DNA of 64,000 bases. Source: Nannochloropsis salina CCMP1776. Lineage: Eukaryota; Sar; Eustigmatophyceae; Eustigmatales; Monodopsidaceae. The DNA lies in the NCBI GenBank assembly GCA_004565275.1, contig SDOX01000008.1:93327-157326 (forward strand), in the 5' to 3' direction. The position numbers and the translations under genes were made by a program. Below are positions 11,601 through 21,927 of the stretch, piece by piece (position 1 is the stretch's first letter; the number at the start of each line of letters is the position of its first letter). The notes beneath the pieces are model-generated. The model was given only the letters and a program-made list of their open reading frames with translations. It was not told the DNA's origin and searched no databases.

Positions 11601-12422
11601 GCCCCCTGTGTGCCGATCTCCTCCCACGAGACGTGGAAAGAGGACCAGGCGTCGGCCCTGCAGTCCTCATATACGGAGGAACTGGCTTTCTTCGTCCTCA
11701 GACCGTGGATGGAAAAATTCGGCCTGGGCGAGGAGGGCTTCAGGCTGAGTGCCCTTCCCGGGGCAAGGGAAGGGAAGGAGGGAGGGGGGGGGAAAGAGAG
11801 GATGGAAGGGGGATGGTGCTTCTGGAACGTGAAGCATCCAAAGGCCAATTTGGTCGCAACTCTGGTACTAGGAGAAGAGGGCAAAGCGGAGGGTACGATG
11901 GAGGAAGCGTTGGGCTTGCCTACCCTCCCACCCTCCGCCGTTTCCTCCCGAGAAACGGTTGACTGTCTGTATAACGCCACAGACGTGGGCCCGTATGCGC
12001 ACCCAGAATATCCGCGCTTGCATATCTGCTGCGTGCCCCTCCTCACCTTCTCATGCCATCCCACCACGGCCGAGGCCACGGGGGCGCACTTTCGGAAGTG
12101 CGCCGACGCCTGTTGGTCCCTCTTGGGGCTGAAGCTCTCCCTGGACATCGGCTTCTGTCAACGCTGGGAGACGCGTGCCCTAGCATCCCTGCTCGCGGTC
12201 GCTTTCCCACAGCTTGCGGAAGATCCGATGGCGCTCTATAAAGTGATGGGAGAGGAGCGGAGGGCCAGGGGAAGGAGAGAGGGCGCAGAGATAGAGGTTT
12301 GGGGTTGGCTACGGGATAAGGTGCCTGTAATTGTAGCCGAGATAAGAAATATGAAGACAGAGGGGGGAGAAAAGGATCGAGGCAAGGGGAAAGAGGAGGG
12401 ATCCATAATGGTATTACCATGA
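5649..12422 (+). CDS. Very long low-complexity, membrane-anchored protein with repeated Trp motifs
   Basis: A typical 3' splice site (pyrimidine tract ending in CAG at 5699) suggests an upstream exon; otherwise the first methionine before the membrane span is at 5730. The start encodes a strong hydrophobic segment (LIAFLLFLLGLKLW) and a basic KKKKKG stretch, which suits a signal anchor. Then come about 1,800 residues rich in Gly, Glu, Arg and Lys with GREG repeats. Spaced through them are motifs such as GLWSDLIAAAA (6249), DPWAAFASALLEAE (6445), GLWKELIAAAA (7406), SLWKELVAAT (7520), SLWEELIAVAG (7658), DPWADFASLLVLAA (7802) and SGLWADLAAAAP (10104). The last 330 residues (from about 11400) are complex and look folded but match nothing I know. 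The frame changes near 7250-7400 and 7850-7940, so there are introns or length errors in G runs. Function unknown. Confidence 0.6.
8403..8450 (+). repeat. 21-bp tandem repeat encoding NVPETVK
   Basis: AATGTTCCTGAGACCGTCAA recurs with a 21-bp period, giving NVPETVK twice and then a diverged NVSELAR. It lies inside the low-complexity gene and keeps its frame, which supports that frame being translated here. Confidence 0.85.
8903..8935 (+). repeat. (GGGA)n tract
   Basis: About eight GGGA units in a row are read as a GREG-type repeat in the low-complexity gene. Similar tracts occur near 7494, 7570, 7740 and 10602. Each has four or more G-triplets and could fold as a G-quadruplex. Confidence 0.85.
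9892..9952 (+). repeat. 12-bp tandem repeat encoding GKEG
   Basis: About five units of GGGAAGGAGGGC lie in frame, giving repeated GKEG in the low-complexity protein. Confidence 0.85.
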
Positions 12423-13251
12423 CAGGTTGTGCATGCAAGGGTGAGAAGAGTGAATGGGATGGAGGGATGGAGGGATGGGGAGGGCGCAATGATGATGCAA
12501 AGGGAGAGGAAGGCCTGTGTCGTGCAAGAACGTGGAAAGAGGACACACCTTGAAATAAGAACGTCTACTGTAGATGCTGATATTTATAAATGGACCACGG
12601 ATTAAATCGGGCCAGCACATGCCTATGGTTCCACAAAAGTGTTCAAATAACGACGTGTAAAGAAACAAACAATTGAAGAGGATGGCACACACACACACAA
12701 GCTCTTAGTCTTTCCCCATTGTTAAATGTCAAATTTGGCAGCTACTCCCGCCTTTACCGTCTGTCCACCACCTCTGTCTAGGCTGGCGACAACAGACTCC
12801 CCCGCTTTATATGAATGCGCCCTCTTCCCCGTCTCTGCCCCCTGCTCCTCCCCCGCCGCCTCTGTCGTGGCGTGCGCTCCACTCTACTTCGACACCTCCT
12901 GGCCAGGCGCTTGCAAGACTTGGAAAAGCGGTGCCGGTGAACACATTCCTGCACGTTTCTCTCCTGCTTCAGCCTACTCACGACCGAGTTCTCCGGGCTC
13001 ATACCTCCATGTGTCAGCCTCATTTTCCTTTTCCCCGTCAGCGACGCTGCCTCTATCTGATTAAATGAGACAAATCGAGTCAGTATGCCTTTCGGCTCGC
13101 GGAGACCAACATCCATCAGGGCGCCAGCACGTCCGAGGGAACAAGAGGTGTAGGCGAGGGGGAAAGAGAGGAGGAAAAGGGTGCGGTGCCGCCTTCCGTG
13201 GAGAATCTGGGGATGCTCCTAGGCCGAAGGTGTCGGATGCCGAGATCACGG
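12423..13251. other. Intergenic between convergent genes
   Basis: The plus-strand low-complexity gene and minus-strand PP4R3 converge here, so 3' untranslated sequence is expected. A short (CA)n run lies at 12686-12699. Open frames in the stretch are Pro/Arg-rich and show no family signature. Confidence 0.4.
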
Positions 13252-16200
13252 TCAGGAGGAGGTGGAAGACGGGGAGGAGGGAGCGGGGACGGACGAGGAG
13301 CGAGAAGCGCCGGGGGAGTCCCCTTCGCCGCTCTTCAGCTTCTTGATCGCGCCACTGCCGGCTTCGTCGCCCTCCTCAGAGGCCGGCCCCTCCCCATGCT
13401 CCTCCTGACCCTGCCCATCCCTCCCCACCTCTGTTCCTGCTCCCGTCCTGGACGCCTGCCCTGCCTCGCCTTGCCCTCCGCCCATCAGCGAAGGGTCCTC
13501 GAAGATGTCGCCGATCACGGATGCCGCCGCTTTCCTTCGCCGGCTCTCTCCCTCTTCCTCCTCCCTCTCCTCCTCCTCCTCCTCTTCCTCCTCCTCCGAG
13601 ACCCGCTTTCCCAACGAGGTCGACAGCACGTTAAACACGATTTTTCGTTCTCCGAAGCGGGCCGCGGCTCCCCCTCCCCCTCCCCCATTCCCCCGGCCGA
13701 GTCCTGGCTTCTCCTCCTGGAGCCCCTGCTGCCCCCTCCGGACCGCCGCGGCCCCTTTCCCCAGCCAGAATGGATCCACGTCCTCCTCCTCATCGTCGTC
13801 GTAATTGACCAGGCGCAAGGGCGGCAGGGATGGGGCGGGAGAGGGCGCAGAGGTTGAAGCGCCGGGAAAAGCGTCTTCTCCGTCCTGGGAGACGTCACAG
13901 GCTGAGAGGGCATCCGCGGGGCGCCCGCCCGAGGCGGTTGGGAACCCTGTCCTCTCCCCCGCCCCGTCCTCTTCTTCCTCCTCGTCCTCGTTGAAGTAGG
14001 CCTCGTCCTCCTCCTCTCCCCCCCCCGCCCTTCGCTTCCTCCCTTTTCCCTTCCCGTCCCCGCCCTCCTCGCCCTCCACGCCGGAACCTGAGGAGACTGC
14101 CAGGGCCTGCTCGTCGAACTCCCTGTTCCTCTCTGCGCGTTCCAGAAGCCCGCGGAAGGTGGGAAAATCCTTCCCCAATGCCTCCAGCGTCTCCTTATGT
14201 CTCTCGACCAAGTGCTTGACCAGCACCCTGAGGTTCTCTCCCCTAGAGGGAGGGAGTGGGGGGGGGGAAGGGCGAGAAGAAGGGGGGATGAATGTCGGCC
14301 TGCCCTCTCCTGTGCCATTCCCTTGTGTGAGAGGGCGGTGGGGGGCGGAAGGAAACGAACCGTATGAAGTCGAAGAGCTCCACGATGGCGGAGTGCAGAA
14401 GGTTGGTGCTCGAGAGGCCGTTGCTCTGAAACAGGGCCAGAGCGGGCGCGAGCAGGTTGTTCTTGGCCTGAGAGAGGGAAGGGGCCGCGACTGAGTGAGG
14501 CAACGGCACCTTCCCCCCCCCCCCTCCCCGTCCTCCCCCTCTCCCTCTTTCCCTCCCTCCCAACCAGGTGCCGGTTGTAGAAGTCATCCTTGGTGTTGAC
14601 GATGGCTCGCAGGAAGCGGATCGCGGCCAGGCGTAGGAACTTTTGAGGGGCGGCGGTCAGGCGCACGACCTGGCAGGAAGGGGAAAGACGAGAGAAAGCC
14701 GGAGGACCGTATGGGATAGACGTCGGGCATGCGATGAGGGGCGTGGGGGGCAGAGGGGCGTACCTTGTGGACGAGGTTGTTGAGGATGATGAAGTAGCGC
14801 ATCCGGTAGGCATGCATGCGGACGCAGTAGGTGACGATCTCCACCACGTGCTGCCGCGAGGCGGCGAGAGCGGCCAGGGATTCTTTGGCAGAGAGAGACA
14901 AGCGATGAGCCCTCTCCCTCTTTACATACGCCTTCATCCCGCCCCCTCCCCCCTTCTCCTCTCCCTTCGCTCCATCCGACCCCCCTCACCCCCCCTTCCC
15001 CACCTGCGTCCTCCCTCTTGCCCCCGCCAAGGGGAGCGTTCAGGGGCTCGAGGAGCCAGAGCAGGTAGTGGTCGTAGAAGGCGCCCAGAAAACGGTCCCT
15101 CTCCGCGCCCTCCATGCTCTCCACGTCGAGGCAGAGGAGCAGGCACTCCGAGAGGTGCACGAGGACCCCTGGGAGAGGGCCGGGGCCGGACAAGGGGTGA
15201 GTGTCCGCCCGCCCGCATGCCGCCTCCCCGTGCTCCACTCTCGCTCTCCTGCTCGCTTCCCAGCAACCCCCCCCTCCCCTCCCTCCCTCCCTCCCTCCCT
15301 CCCTCCCTACCTGTGTCCGTGTCGCTGGTCAGGCGGTGGATCATCCAGAAGAGGAGGGAGTAGGAGGCGGCAGGGGAGGAGGACGGGAAGGAGGGGGCGG
15401 TGGAGCCGCCAGAAGGGTACAGAGACTGTGATGAAGGTGGAGGACGGATTAAGCGAGGCCTCCAGAGGACAGGGGGGAGATTCGGCACCTACCTCCAGCG
15501 ATGCCGCCGCTGCCGGGCCCCAACCTGCGCCAGGCCCTTCCCCCCTCGCTCCTCTCTCTTCTCCTTCCGAGGACACGCTGGTAGTGCTGAGACAACCCAC
15601 GCTGCCAGCCCGCTCCCTCTTCTCCTCCTTCCCCCCCTCCCTCCCTCCCTCGTGGTGGTGACGATGACGGTGGTGGTGGTGGTGGTGCCGCTCCTTCTTC
15701 TGCGAGAGCTGCACCCCCCCCGGCCCCGCGGCATGCAGGTGCTGGTGCGGCTTGGGAGGGTGCAAGTACGTCCGCCGCTTGTCCCCTCCTCCCTCCCGCC
15801 CTCCCTCCCGCCCTGTCAGCCCGACAGCGGCGGCAGTGGAGGGGCCGACCGCGGTCGTGTCGTAGAGCCAGGCGCGGAAAGCGGAGGGATCGGTGTTCAA
15901 AAATGTAAGGAGGACCTCCACGCTGGGAGGAAAACGAGGCCATGGAAGGGAGGGCGGGCGAGTTGAGTGACCGCGGCCCCCGCAGCGTACCCCAGGCGCT
16001 TCCTTCCCTCTTTCCCTCCCCCCCTCCCTCCCTCCTCTCCTCCCTTCCTCCCTTCCTACCAGCACATGCGTTCCCGCCGCGACGCGCCCGGGTCGGCCAG
16101 CACGGGGATGCAGCAGTCGAAGACGGGGCACTCCTCCGCCAGGTACCTAGAGAGGGGAAGGGGGAGGATCGGGTCAGATCCGGGGGCGGGGCAGGGAGCG

Positions 16201-19200
16201 AGGCCGACCGGGTCGGAGACAGACCGGGTCGCAGACGCTCCCTCCCTCCCCTCCCTCCCCCACTGCCTACTTGAAGAAAGCCGCCTGACTGCTCGGCTGC
16301 GTGCTCTTGCTTAAAGAGACCACCAGCTCCTTCAGGAAGGCCCACACGTCCTCCCGCTTCGCTCTGGCGCGCTCGGCGGTTACCACCCTCTTCCGCTTCC
16401 TCGTCTTGCGGGAGGACGGGGGGAGACGGGGGGGAGGGAGGGAGGGAGGCGAGGTGGCGCGCGGCCCCATTAGCGCGCGGTCCTCCTTGAGACGGGGCTG
16501 TGTCCTCAGAGAGAGCTGGCTCTGCCTCTTTCCCGCCTTTCCTCTCACTTCCCCCCTCCTCGTCTGCCCCCGGCATGCTCTTCCTCGTGCTGCCCTCCCT
16601 CCCGCCCACCTCCCTCTCTTCCTCTCCCCCCCCTTTGCCTCCCTCTTCTTCCTCCTCGTATTCGCCGCGGTCGATCTTCTCCAAGAGCCGGTACCTGGGA
16701 GAAGGACCCGGTAAGCAAGAGTCCTGGTGAGGAAGGGGCCTTGACAGCCCCCCGCCCTCCCCCCCTCCCTCTTTCCCTCTCTCCCTCCCAGGCCCCACTC
16801 ACACTCGCTGCAGGTAGTCCGACTCTCGATAGAGCCAGTCCAGGATGAAGGTGCTGCGCCAGGGAGGCATGGAAAGAGGGGCAGAGCGGTGAGAGACCGA
16901 GGGAGCCGGGAGGGACAAGGAGGCAGGGAGAGGCATGCATGCCAGGCAAGAAAGAATCGAGGCCGAGCGAGAGGACGCGGGAGCTGTCTGGTCAGATCGC
17001 AACCCGCGCGTCGCCTAGGCCCTTCCTCTCCCTCCCCTTCGCCCTCCTTCCCGTCCTCCCTACCTGTTGAAGAAGACGAGGGAGGAGAGGGAGGTGAGGT
17101 TGCTCTCCTCCAGGGACGGGCGGAGCATGTGGTCGCGAAGAAAGCTCAGGTGGAAGGTCTGCTGCACCTTCTCCAGCACCTTCGGATCCTCCACCGGGAG
17201 GACCTGGGGGGGGAGGGAGGGAGGGAGGGAGGGAGGGAGGGACGGGGGGGAAAGGGAAGGGAAAGGTGAGCGATGGGCACGCGCTGAAAAGAATACTTCT
17301 GCGCCCGTCAATCCCCCACCGTCCCCTCCCAACGTCCCTCCCTCCGCACCTGTCGAAAGCGAACCTCGTCCGCAAGGAACCTCCCGTAGTCCGCCTTCTC
17401 GCGCAGGTCCGGGTCGTACTGTAGCGGGGGAGGGATGAAGGGAAGAGGGAGGGAGGCGGGAGGGAAAGAGGAGGAAAAGAAAGGAGGCAATGCGGGTGCG
17501 AAGCGGATCAGACCCCCGCCCGAGAACAGGAGGAGGTTCCAGGGAGAAGGGAGGGAGGGCTCGAAAGAGGCTGGGGGAGGCGGGGGGAGGCCGAGGCGCA
17601 CATTCTAGGACTGCCGCGAGCTTGAAGAAGGTGGCCTTGTGGGCCAGGGGCCTCGCTCAGGTGGAGGTCGTTCAGGAGCACTGGGAGGGGAGGAAGGAGG
17701 GGAGGGGTCCGTCAGGAGGCCGGGCAGGCAGGGGGGGATGAGGGAGGGAGGGAATACCGATGTTCTTGAGAAGGCGGGGGCGAGCAGCTGCAGGGAGGAG
17801 AGGTCGTTTTCCTCCTTGCGCTCCTCAAGAGGGCGGAAAAGCGAGCGCAGGTACTCGCCATCCTGAAGGGGAAAGAGGGAGGAGGAGGAAGGGGAGAGAG
17901 AGGAGGAAGGGAGGGAGAAAGGGTAGCAGAGCTTAGGCTTCGCATGTACTGCGCTCTACTCGCGCGGTGCATCCAATACCAACAGGCCACGCCGCCTTCT
18001 CCTCCTTCTCCCTCCTCCCCGGCCTCCCGCCCTCTCTCTCCCTCCCTCGGCCCACCTGCTCCATGAGGGAGTGGACGTAGCGGTCCTCTGCATGGGCGTG
18101 GCGGCCGAGACCATGTCCAGCGCTTCCCGGAGGGTGGAGAGGGAGGGCGGGGGAGAGACCGTCCCTCGTCCGCCACGCTCAGGTCGAAGGGCGCGTCGGG
18201 CCCCTCCAGATGTTCTGCAGGAGCGAGGGAGGGAGGGAGGAGGAGGGAGGAAGGGGGGATGAGGGCGGAGGTGGCCAAAGATTGCTCTCAGTGGAAGGCA
18301 TCTTTTCTTCCTCGGCGTCACGCTGTCCTTCCCTCTCTCCCTCTCTCCCTCCCTTCCTCCCCCCTACCAAAAGCCCTGTAATCCGAGTGGTACCGGCCCT
18401 GAACGCTCACGAGCCTCTCCCTGTCGTCGCGTCGCGTAGGGAATGAAGTCAGCCCACCCGCCTCCAAGCCGTCTGGTCAGCCCTCCTCGCGCTCCCTCGA
18501 GCCCCCCCTGCCCCTTCCCCCCCCTCCCTACCAAATGTGCCGACAGCCCTGCTCGTCCTGGAAGGAGAGGGCCATGTCGTAAGGGTCCTTGCCGTGCGCG
18601 CCCGGCTCGGTCCACGTGATGATGTTGTCGCCCTGGGAGGGGAGGGAGGAGGCGCGAGGAGGAGGGAGGGAGAGGAAGAAAAATGTCGGCCCATGAGACC
18701 GCGGTACATTCCTCCCTCCTCCCCTAGTCCTCCCTGCTCCCCTGCTCCTCCCTCCACACCACCTCCCTCCTCGCTCCCTCGCCTCCCCCCCCGCCTCGCC
18801 CCCACCTGCCGCTGGTAGATGTCCTCCGGCTGGATCCTCAGGTTCAGCAGCACAGAGCCGTCGTCCTCCTTGCTCGCCTGGAAGGCCGTGCCGCCCAGGC
18901 GCTGGACCAGGGGGAGGGGAAGGCGGTGAGTGCTGCCCTGACACTCCCACCTATGCCCCTCTGCCGCCTCGCGACCCCCCCCCTCCCTCCCTCCTTCCTT
19001 ACCTCGTCATTCTTGATGGTCAAGAACCCCGTCCCCTTGTCGTCCCACTGCCCCTCCACGTCCAACTGATAAAGCTTGAAGCGCCAGCCCTCCTGAGCCT
19101 CCCCTTTCCCCCCTCTCGGCGTGGCCTCCGACTCCTCCTTCCTTCCACCCGTCCTTCCCTCTTCCCCTCCATTTCCCTCCTCTCCTTCTTTTCTTTTATC

Positions 19201-19419
19201 ACCCTCTGAACCCTCCCTCCCTCCCTCTCCTTCTCCCGACCACATATCCATGGGTGAAGCAGAACGGGAGGAGGAGGAGGACGAGGAGGAGGAGGAGGAG
19301 GAGGAGGAGGAGGAGGAGGAGGAGGATGGGGGGGAAGAGGAGGCAGGGCAGGTCGGTGGGGACAGGGGCATCGCGTGGTCCTCCCCTCTGTCCTCCTCCC
19401 CTTGACTCAATTGGCTCAT
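13252..19419 (-). CDS. Protein phosphatase 4 regulatory subunit 3 (PP4R3/SMEK)
   Basis: PP4R3 recruits PP4 to phosphoproteins in DNA repair, chromatin and signalling. It starts at the ATG at 19419 with a poly-Ser run. Exons 19419-19003, 18901-18806, 18632-18532 and 18420-18368 join in frame and give the PH/EVH1-like domain: FKLYQLDVEGQWDDKGTG, then QPEDIYQRQ, YDMALSFQDEQGC and IWERLVSVQGR. Armadillo-type SMEK segments follow in later exons: YDPDLREKADYGRFLADE (about 17410), LTSLSSLVFFNR (about 17090), TQPSSQAAFFK (about 16280), LRFLRAIVNTKDDFYNRHL-like (about 14600) and NLLHSAIVELFDFIR (about 14400). The last exon (about 14245-13252) is acidic and holds LRLVNYDDDEEEDVD, typical of the SMEK tail. 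At least 14 introns are present. Joins between 18300 and 17300 are not resolved; one segment near 18090 seems to need a frame change without an obvious intron. Confidence 0.9.
15275..15308. repeat. (CCCT)n tract in a PP4R3 intron
   Basis: Eight or so CCCT units in a row on the plus strand, so the transcribed RNA of this intron would carry (GGGA)n. Similar tracts fill most introns of this gene. Confidence 0.8.
17206..17241. repeat. (GGGA)n tract in a PP4R3 intron
   Basis: The same repeat as at 15275 but in the opposite orientation relative to the gene, lying just inside the intron that precedes the LPVEDPKVLEKVQQTF exon. Confidence 0.8.
19266..19327. repeat. (GAG)n trinucleotide run encoding poly-Ser
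   Basis: About 20 GAG/GGA triplets with one interruption. On the minus strand this is read as a run of about 20 serines near the N-terminus of PP4R3, a length likely to vary between strains. Confidence 0.85.
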
Positions 19420-20335
19420 CGTCTCACTCGACGCGTCACAAGGCACGTCAGGCGTCCCTCCAAGGATCTCAGAGCTGCAGATGCTACTTGAGAAACGGGA
19501 AGATGAACTCTCCAGTTACCGATACATGGTCTACAAAAGAGAAGAATTTGGTCGAGTAAGTATACACTCCCGATGAACAACACTGGAGCATTGCCCTCAA
19601 TCCCTCCCTTCATATCACAAGACCGATTTGCCAAGGGCGGCGGGCGGGTCCGTATAATGTGCCCCTCCGACCCCTCAAAAAGTTATCTTCCTATTTGTTG
19701 CTTTCCCATTTTCGCCTTCTACCCGCGCCCGCTCCCCCACCCTGAATATTGGAAGATTGTAAGCTGTCGACTCGCGCTATTGCTTCCCTGCTTACCGCTT
19801 TGCTGAATGCAATGTTGAGGACGGTCCAGGGCGTGAGAGCAAGTATCGGTAGAACTCTCGAGTCACGCTCCAAAAACACGAGGAGGCAAAGATAGACCTG
19901 CTCCCCCTGCTCCTTGACTTTGCTGTGTTTGGAAGGATTTGGACATGAGTGAGTGGTAGACAGGGTATAGTCAAGTCAATGAGGGTGCTAGCGTCCCGAC
20001 AACTTGCACGCCCTCATCCCCTCCCGCGCGTGCTCTTGACTTCTCTCTCGCCCCTCCTATGGAGTTGGATTTCTGCCGCAGCATCCTGCGCATGTCACAC
20101 AAAATTTGCCAGCACGCGTCCATTGTATTTGCCAGGCCGTCCCCGGATGCGAAGCGCAAAGGAAAACGGGAGGGTAGCCAATGTCAGACCGGGCTGAAGA
20201 TGAGCATGGAGGGGAGGGGACGCGGCTCCCAGGGCCGTGAAAGATGGGGTGGTCATTATTTTCGGCATGGGGGACACTTAAAGACTCGGAGCAAGGCGTG
20301 CAAGGATGTGACTAATTTTGTATGTAAACCTTTCC
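19420..20335. other. Region with a possible unidentified minus-strand gene
   Basis: Two minus-strand stretches look coding: one near 20150-20050 (LANTMDACWQILCDMRRMLR) and one near 19910-19806 (GEQVYLCLLVFLERDSRVLP). The second is bounded by a CAG acceptor and a GTAAGC donor. An ATG at 20256 could start it. I could not join them cleanly in frame and do not recognise the product. It would lie head-to-head with the hydrolase gene. Confidence 0.3.
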
Positions 20336-21587
20336 ATGAATGCACTACTTTGCCCTCGTTGGTGCTCAGTACGCCCCGCGTGCCTCGTCGTTCCTACCTC
20401 AGCCAGTCCTGTCCTCATTATTCATCATGCGAGATCCCTTCTTCCCTTTTCTTTTGTCCTCTTAGAGACATTAATTCCCCCTCATGTAATCCAGGTACTC
20501 TATTTTATGCAGCGCTCACGGTCGCTCCCTATTAAGCCGTCCTTCCGTTCCTCCCTCAGCCAGCTCCACCGCCCTCACAGCACTCCGGGGGGTCCTTCCC
20601 ACCCGTCTCTTTCAGGCATCTATGCCTGGTTTGACATCCCCTACCATCATGACCACTTATCCCCACTTCCTCCCGATCCTAAGCACCATTTGGACATATT
20701 TCTGTCATCCTCTGGCCCTTTCCCTCGCCGTCCACAGCCCGTCTTCCTCTTCGTCCACGGCGGCCTCTGGATGCGTGGAGACCGGCGACACCCCTACCGC
20801 CCCCACCTGTACAGCAACGTCGGTCTGGCTTGTGCTAGGGCTGGTGTCGTCGGCGTGGTAATCTCGTATCGGCTCGCTCCTGCCGTGACCGTCATGGAGC
20901 AAGTCAGGGATGTGAGGAGGGCCTTGGAGTGGACGCACAAGGAGGTGGGGAGGTTCGGGGGAGATCCCGGGCGGATCTTCCTGGGTGGGGTGTCTGCAGG
21001 GGCACATCTGTGTGCGACGCTGTTGACGGAAGAAAGGAGTGAGATAATGAATAAGGGCGTGCAAGGCTTTGTGAGTCTGTCCGGCGTCTACAACATTGAG
21101 AGGCTCTGGCGGTTGGGAGGAGGGGGGGGAAGGGAAGGAGAGGGAGAGAGAGGAGGAGGAGGAGGAGGGGAGGGGGGGGTTGGGCCTCTCGTCCATGATG
21201 ATCCCCATGATCTTCGGGGATGATGAGACAATTTGGCCCCGCGCGTCCCCCGTCCACGCGATACGGAGGGCGAGGAGGAGGAGGGAGGAGGGAGGAGAGG
21301 CGGGGAGCGGGGGGAGTTCAGCTGCCTTGGAGCTGGTGCCCCTTTTGTTGCTGAATGCAGAGAGGGATTTTCATCTGAATGAAGACACGGAGGAGCTGTT
21401 GAAGGAGCTAAGGGGAGGGAGGGAGGGGGGGGACGTCGAGAGGGCGAGGGCCGTGGTCCCGGGGACAGACCACCTGTCTCTGGTCGAGGGTTTGGGCGCG
21501 AAGCGGGGCAAGGAGATGGAAGGAAGGGAGGGAGAAAGATCGGTGCTAGAAGATCTCGTGTTCTCCTTCATCCACAGACATGCTTAG
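20336..21587 (+). CDS. Alpha/beta-hydrolase (carboxylesterase-type, alpha/beta hydrolase-3 group)
   Basis: The visible core is that of the hydrolase-3/isoprenylcysteine-methylesterase-like esterases: VFLFVHGGLWMRGD carries the HGG oxyanion motif, then FGGDPGRIFLGGVSAGAHL holds the nucleophile Ser. LLLLNAERDFHLNEDTEEL supplies the acid Asp, and GTDHLSLVE the His. So the whole triad is present. The start is uncertain: in-frame ATGs lie at 20336 and 20507, and possible acceptors in between could mean an upstream exon. The first part (to about 21120) and the last part (from about 21230) are in different frames. The switch falls in a purine-rich G-run stretch (about 21117-21182) that encodes Gly/Glu low complexity; it is either a small intron or a length error. 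The substrate is unknown; kynurenine formamidase-like activity is another option. Confidence 0.75.
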
Positions 21588-21927
21588 TGTGGGGCCGAGA
21601 GGGGAAGGAGGGTGTGAAGAGGATGGAGGGATGGAGCGAGACAGAGAGGAAGGCGGTGGGACGGGCGTGCAGTCTTCTCCGACCTGTCTTTGACGGCGTT
21701 CTCGTCTCCGGCCGCGCGCTTGCTTGACGCCCGTCCTAGAGTCCCCGACCCGCGGCCCCTGAGCCCTCCCGCGATGTCCCTTTGGGCCCCTCCCTCATCG
21801 CCGCCTCATTCCCCTCACGTCCACAGGGACTGATGCGGCCTCAGGCGTCCTTTCTCTCCTGTATGGCCTTCTTGTAGGCCCCTATGCCCTGCTAGTGGCA
21901 GCTCTCCTCTCTCTCCTGTCAAGGACG
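21588..21927. other. Short intergenic stretch, possible upstream exon of the ankyrin gene
   Basis: A likely acceptor (TCCACAG ending at 21827) is followed by an open, hydrophobic frame (VLSLLYGLLVGPYALLVAAL) continuous with the ankyrin protein. The true first exon may therefore lie further left, around 21630, and the protein may have an N-terminal membrane segment. Confidence 0.35.

Noticed and set aside
5649-12422. Naming the Trp-motif protein an EPYC1 homologue
   Set aside because: Only the general design is similar; the motif sequence, the membrane anchor and the folded C-terminal domain differ.
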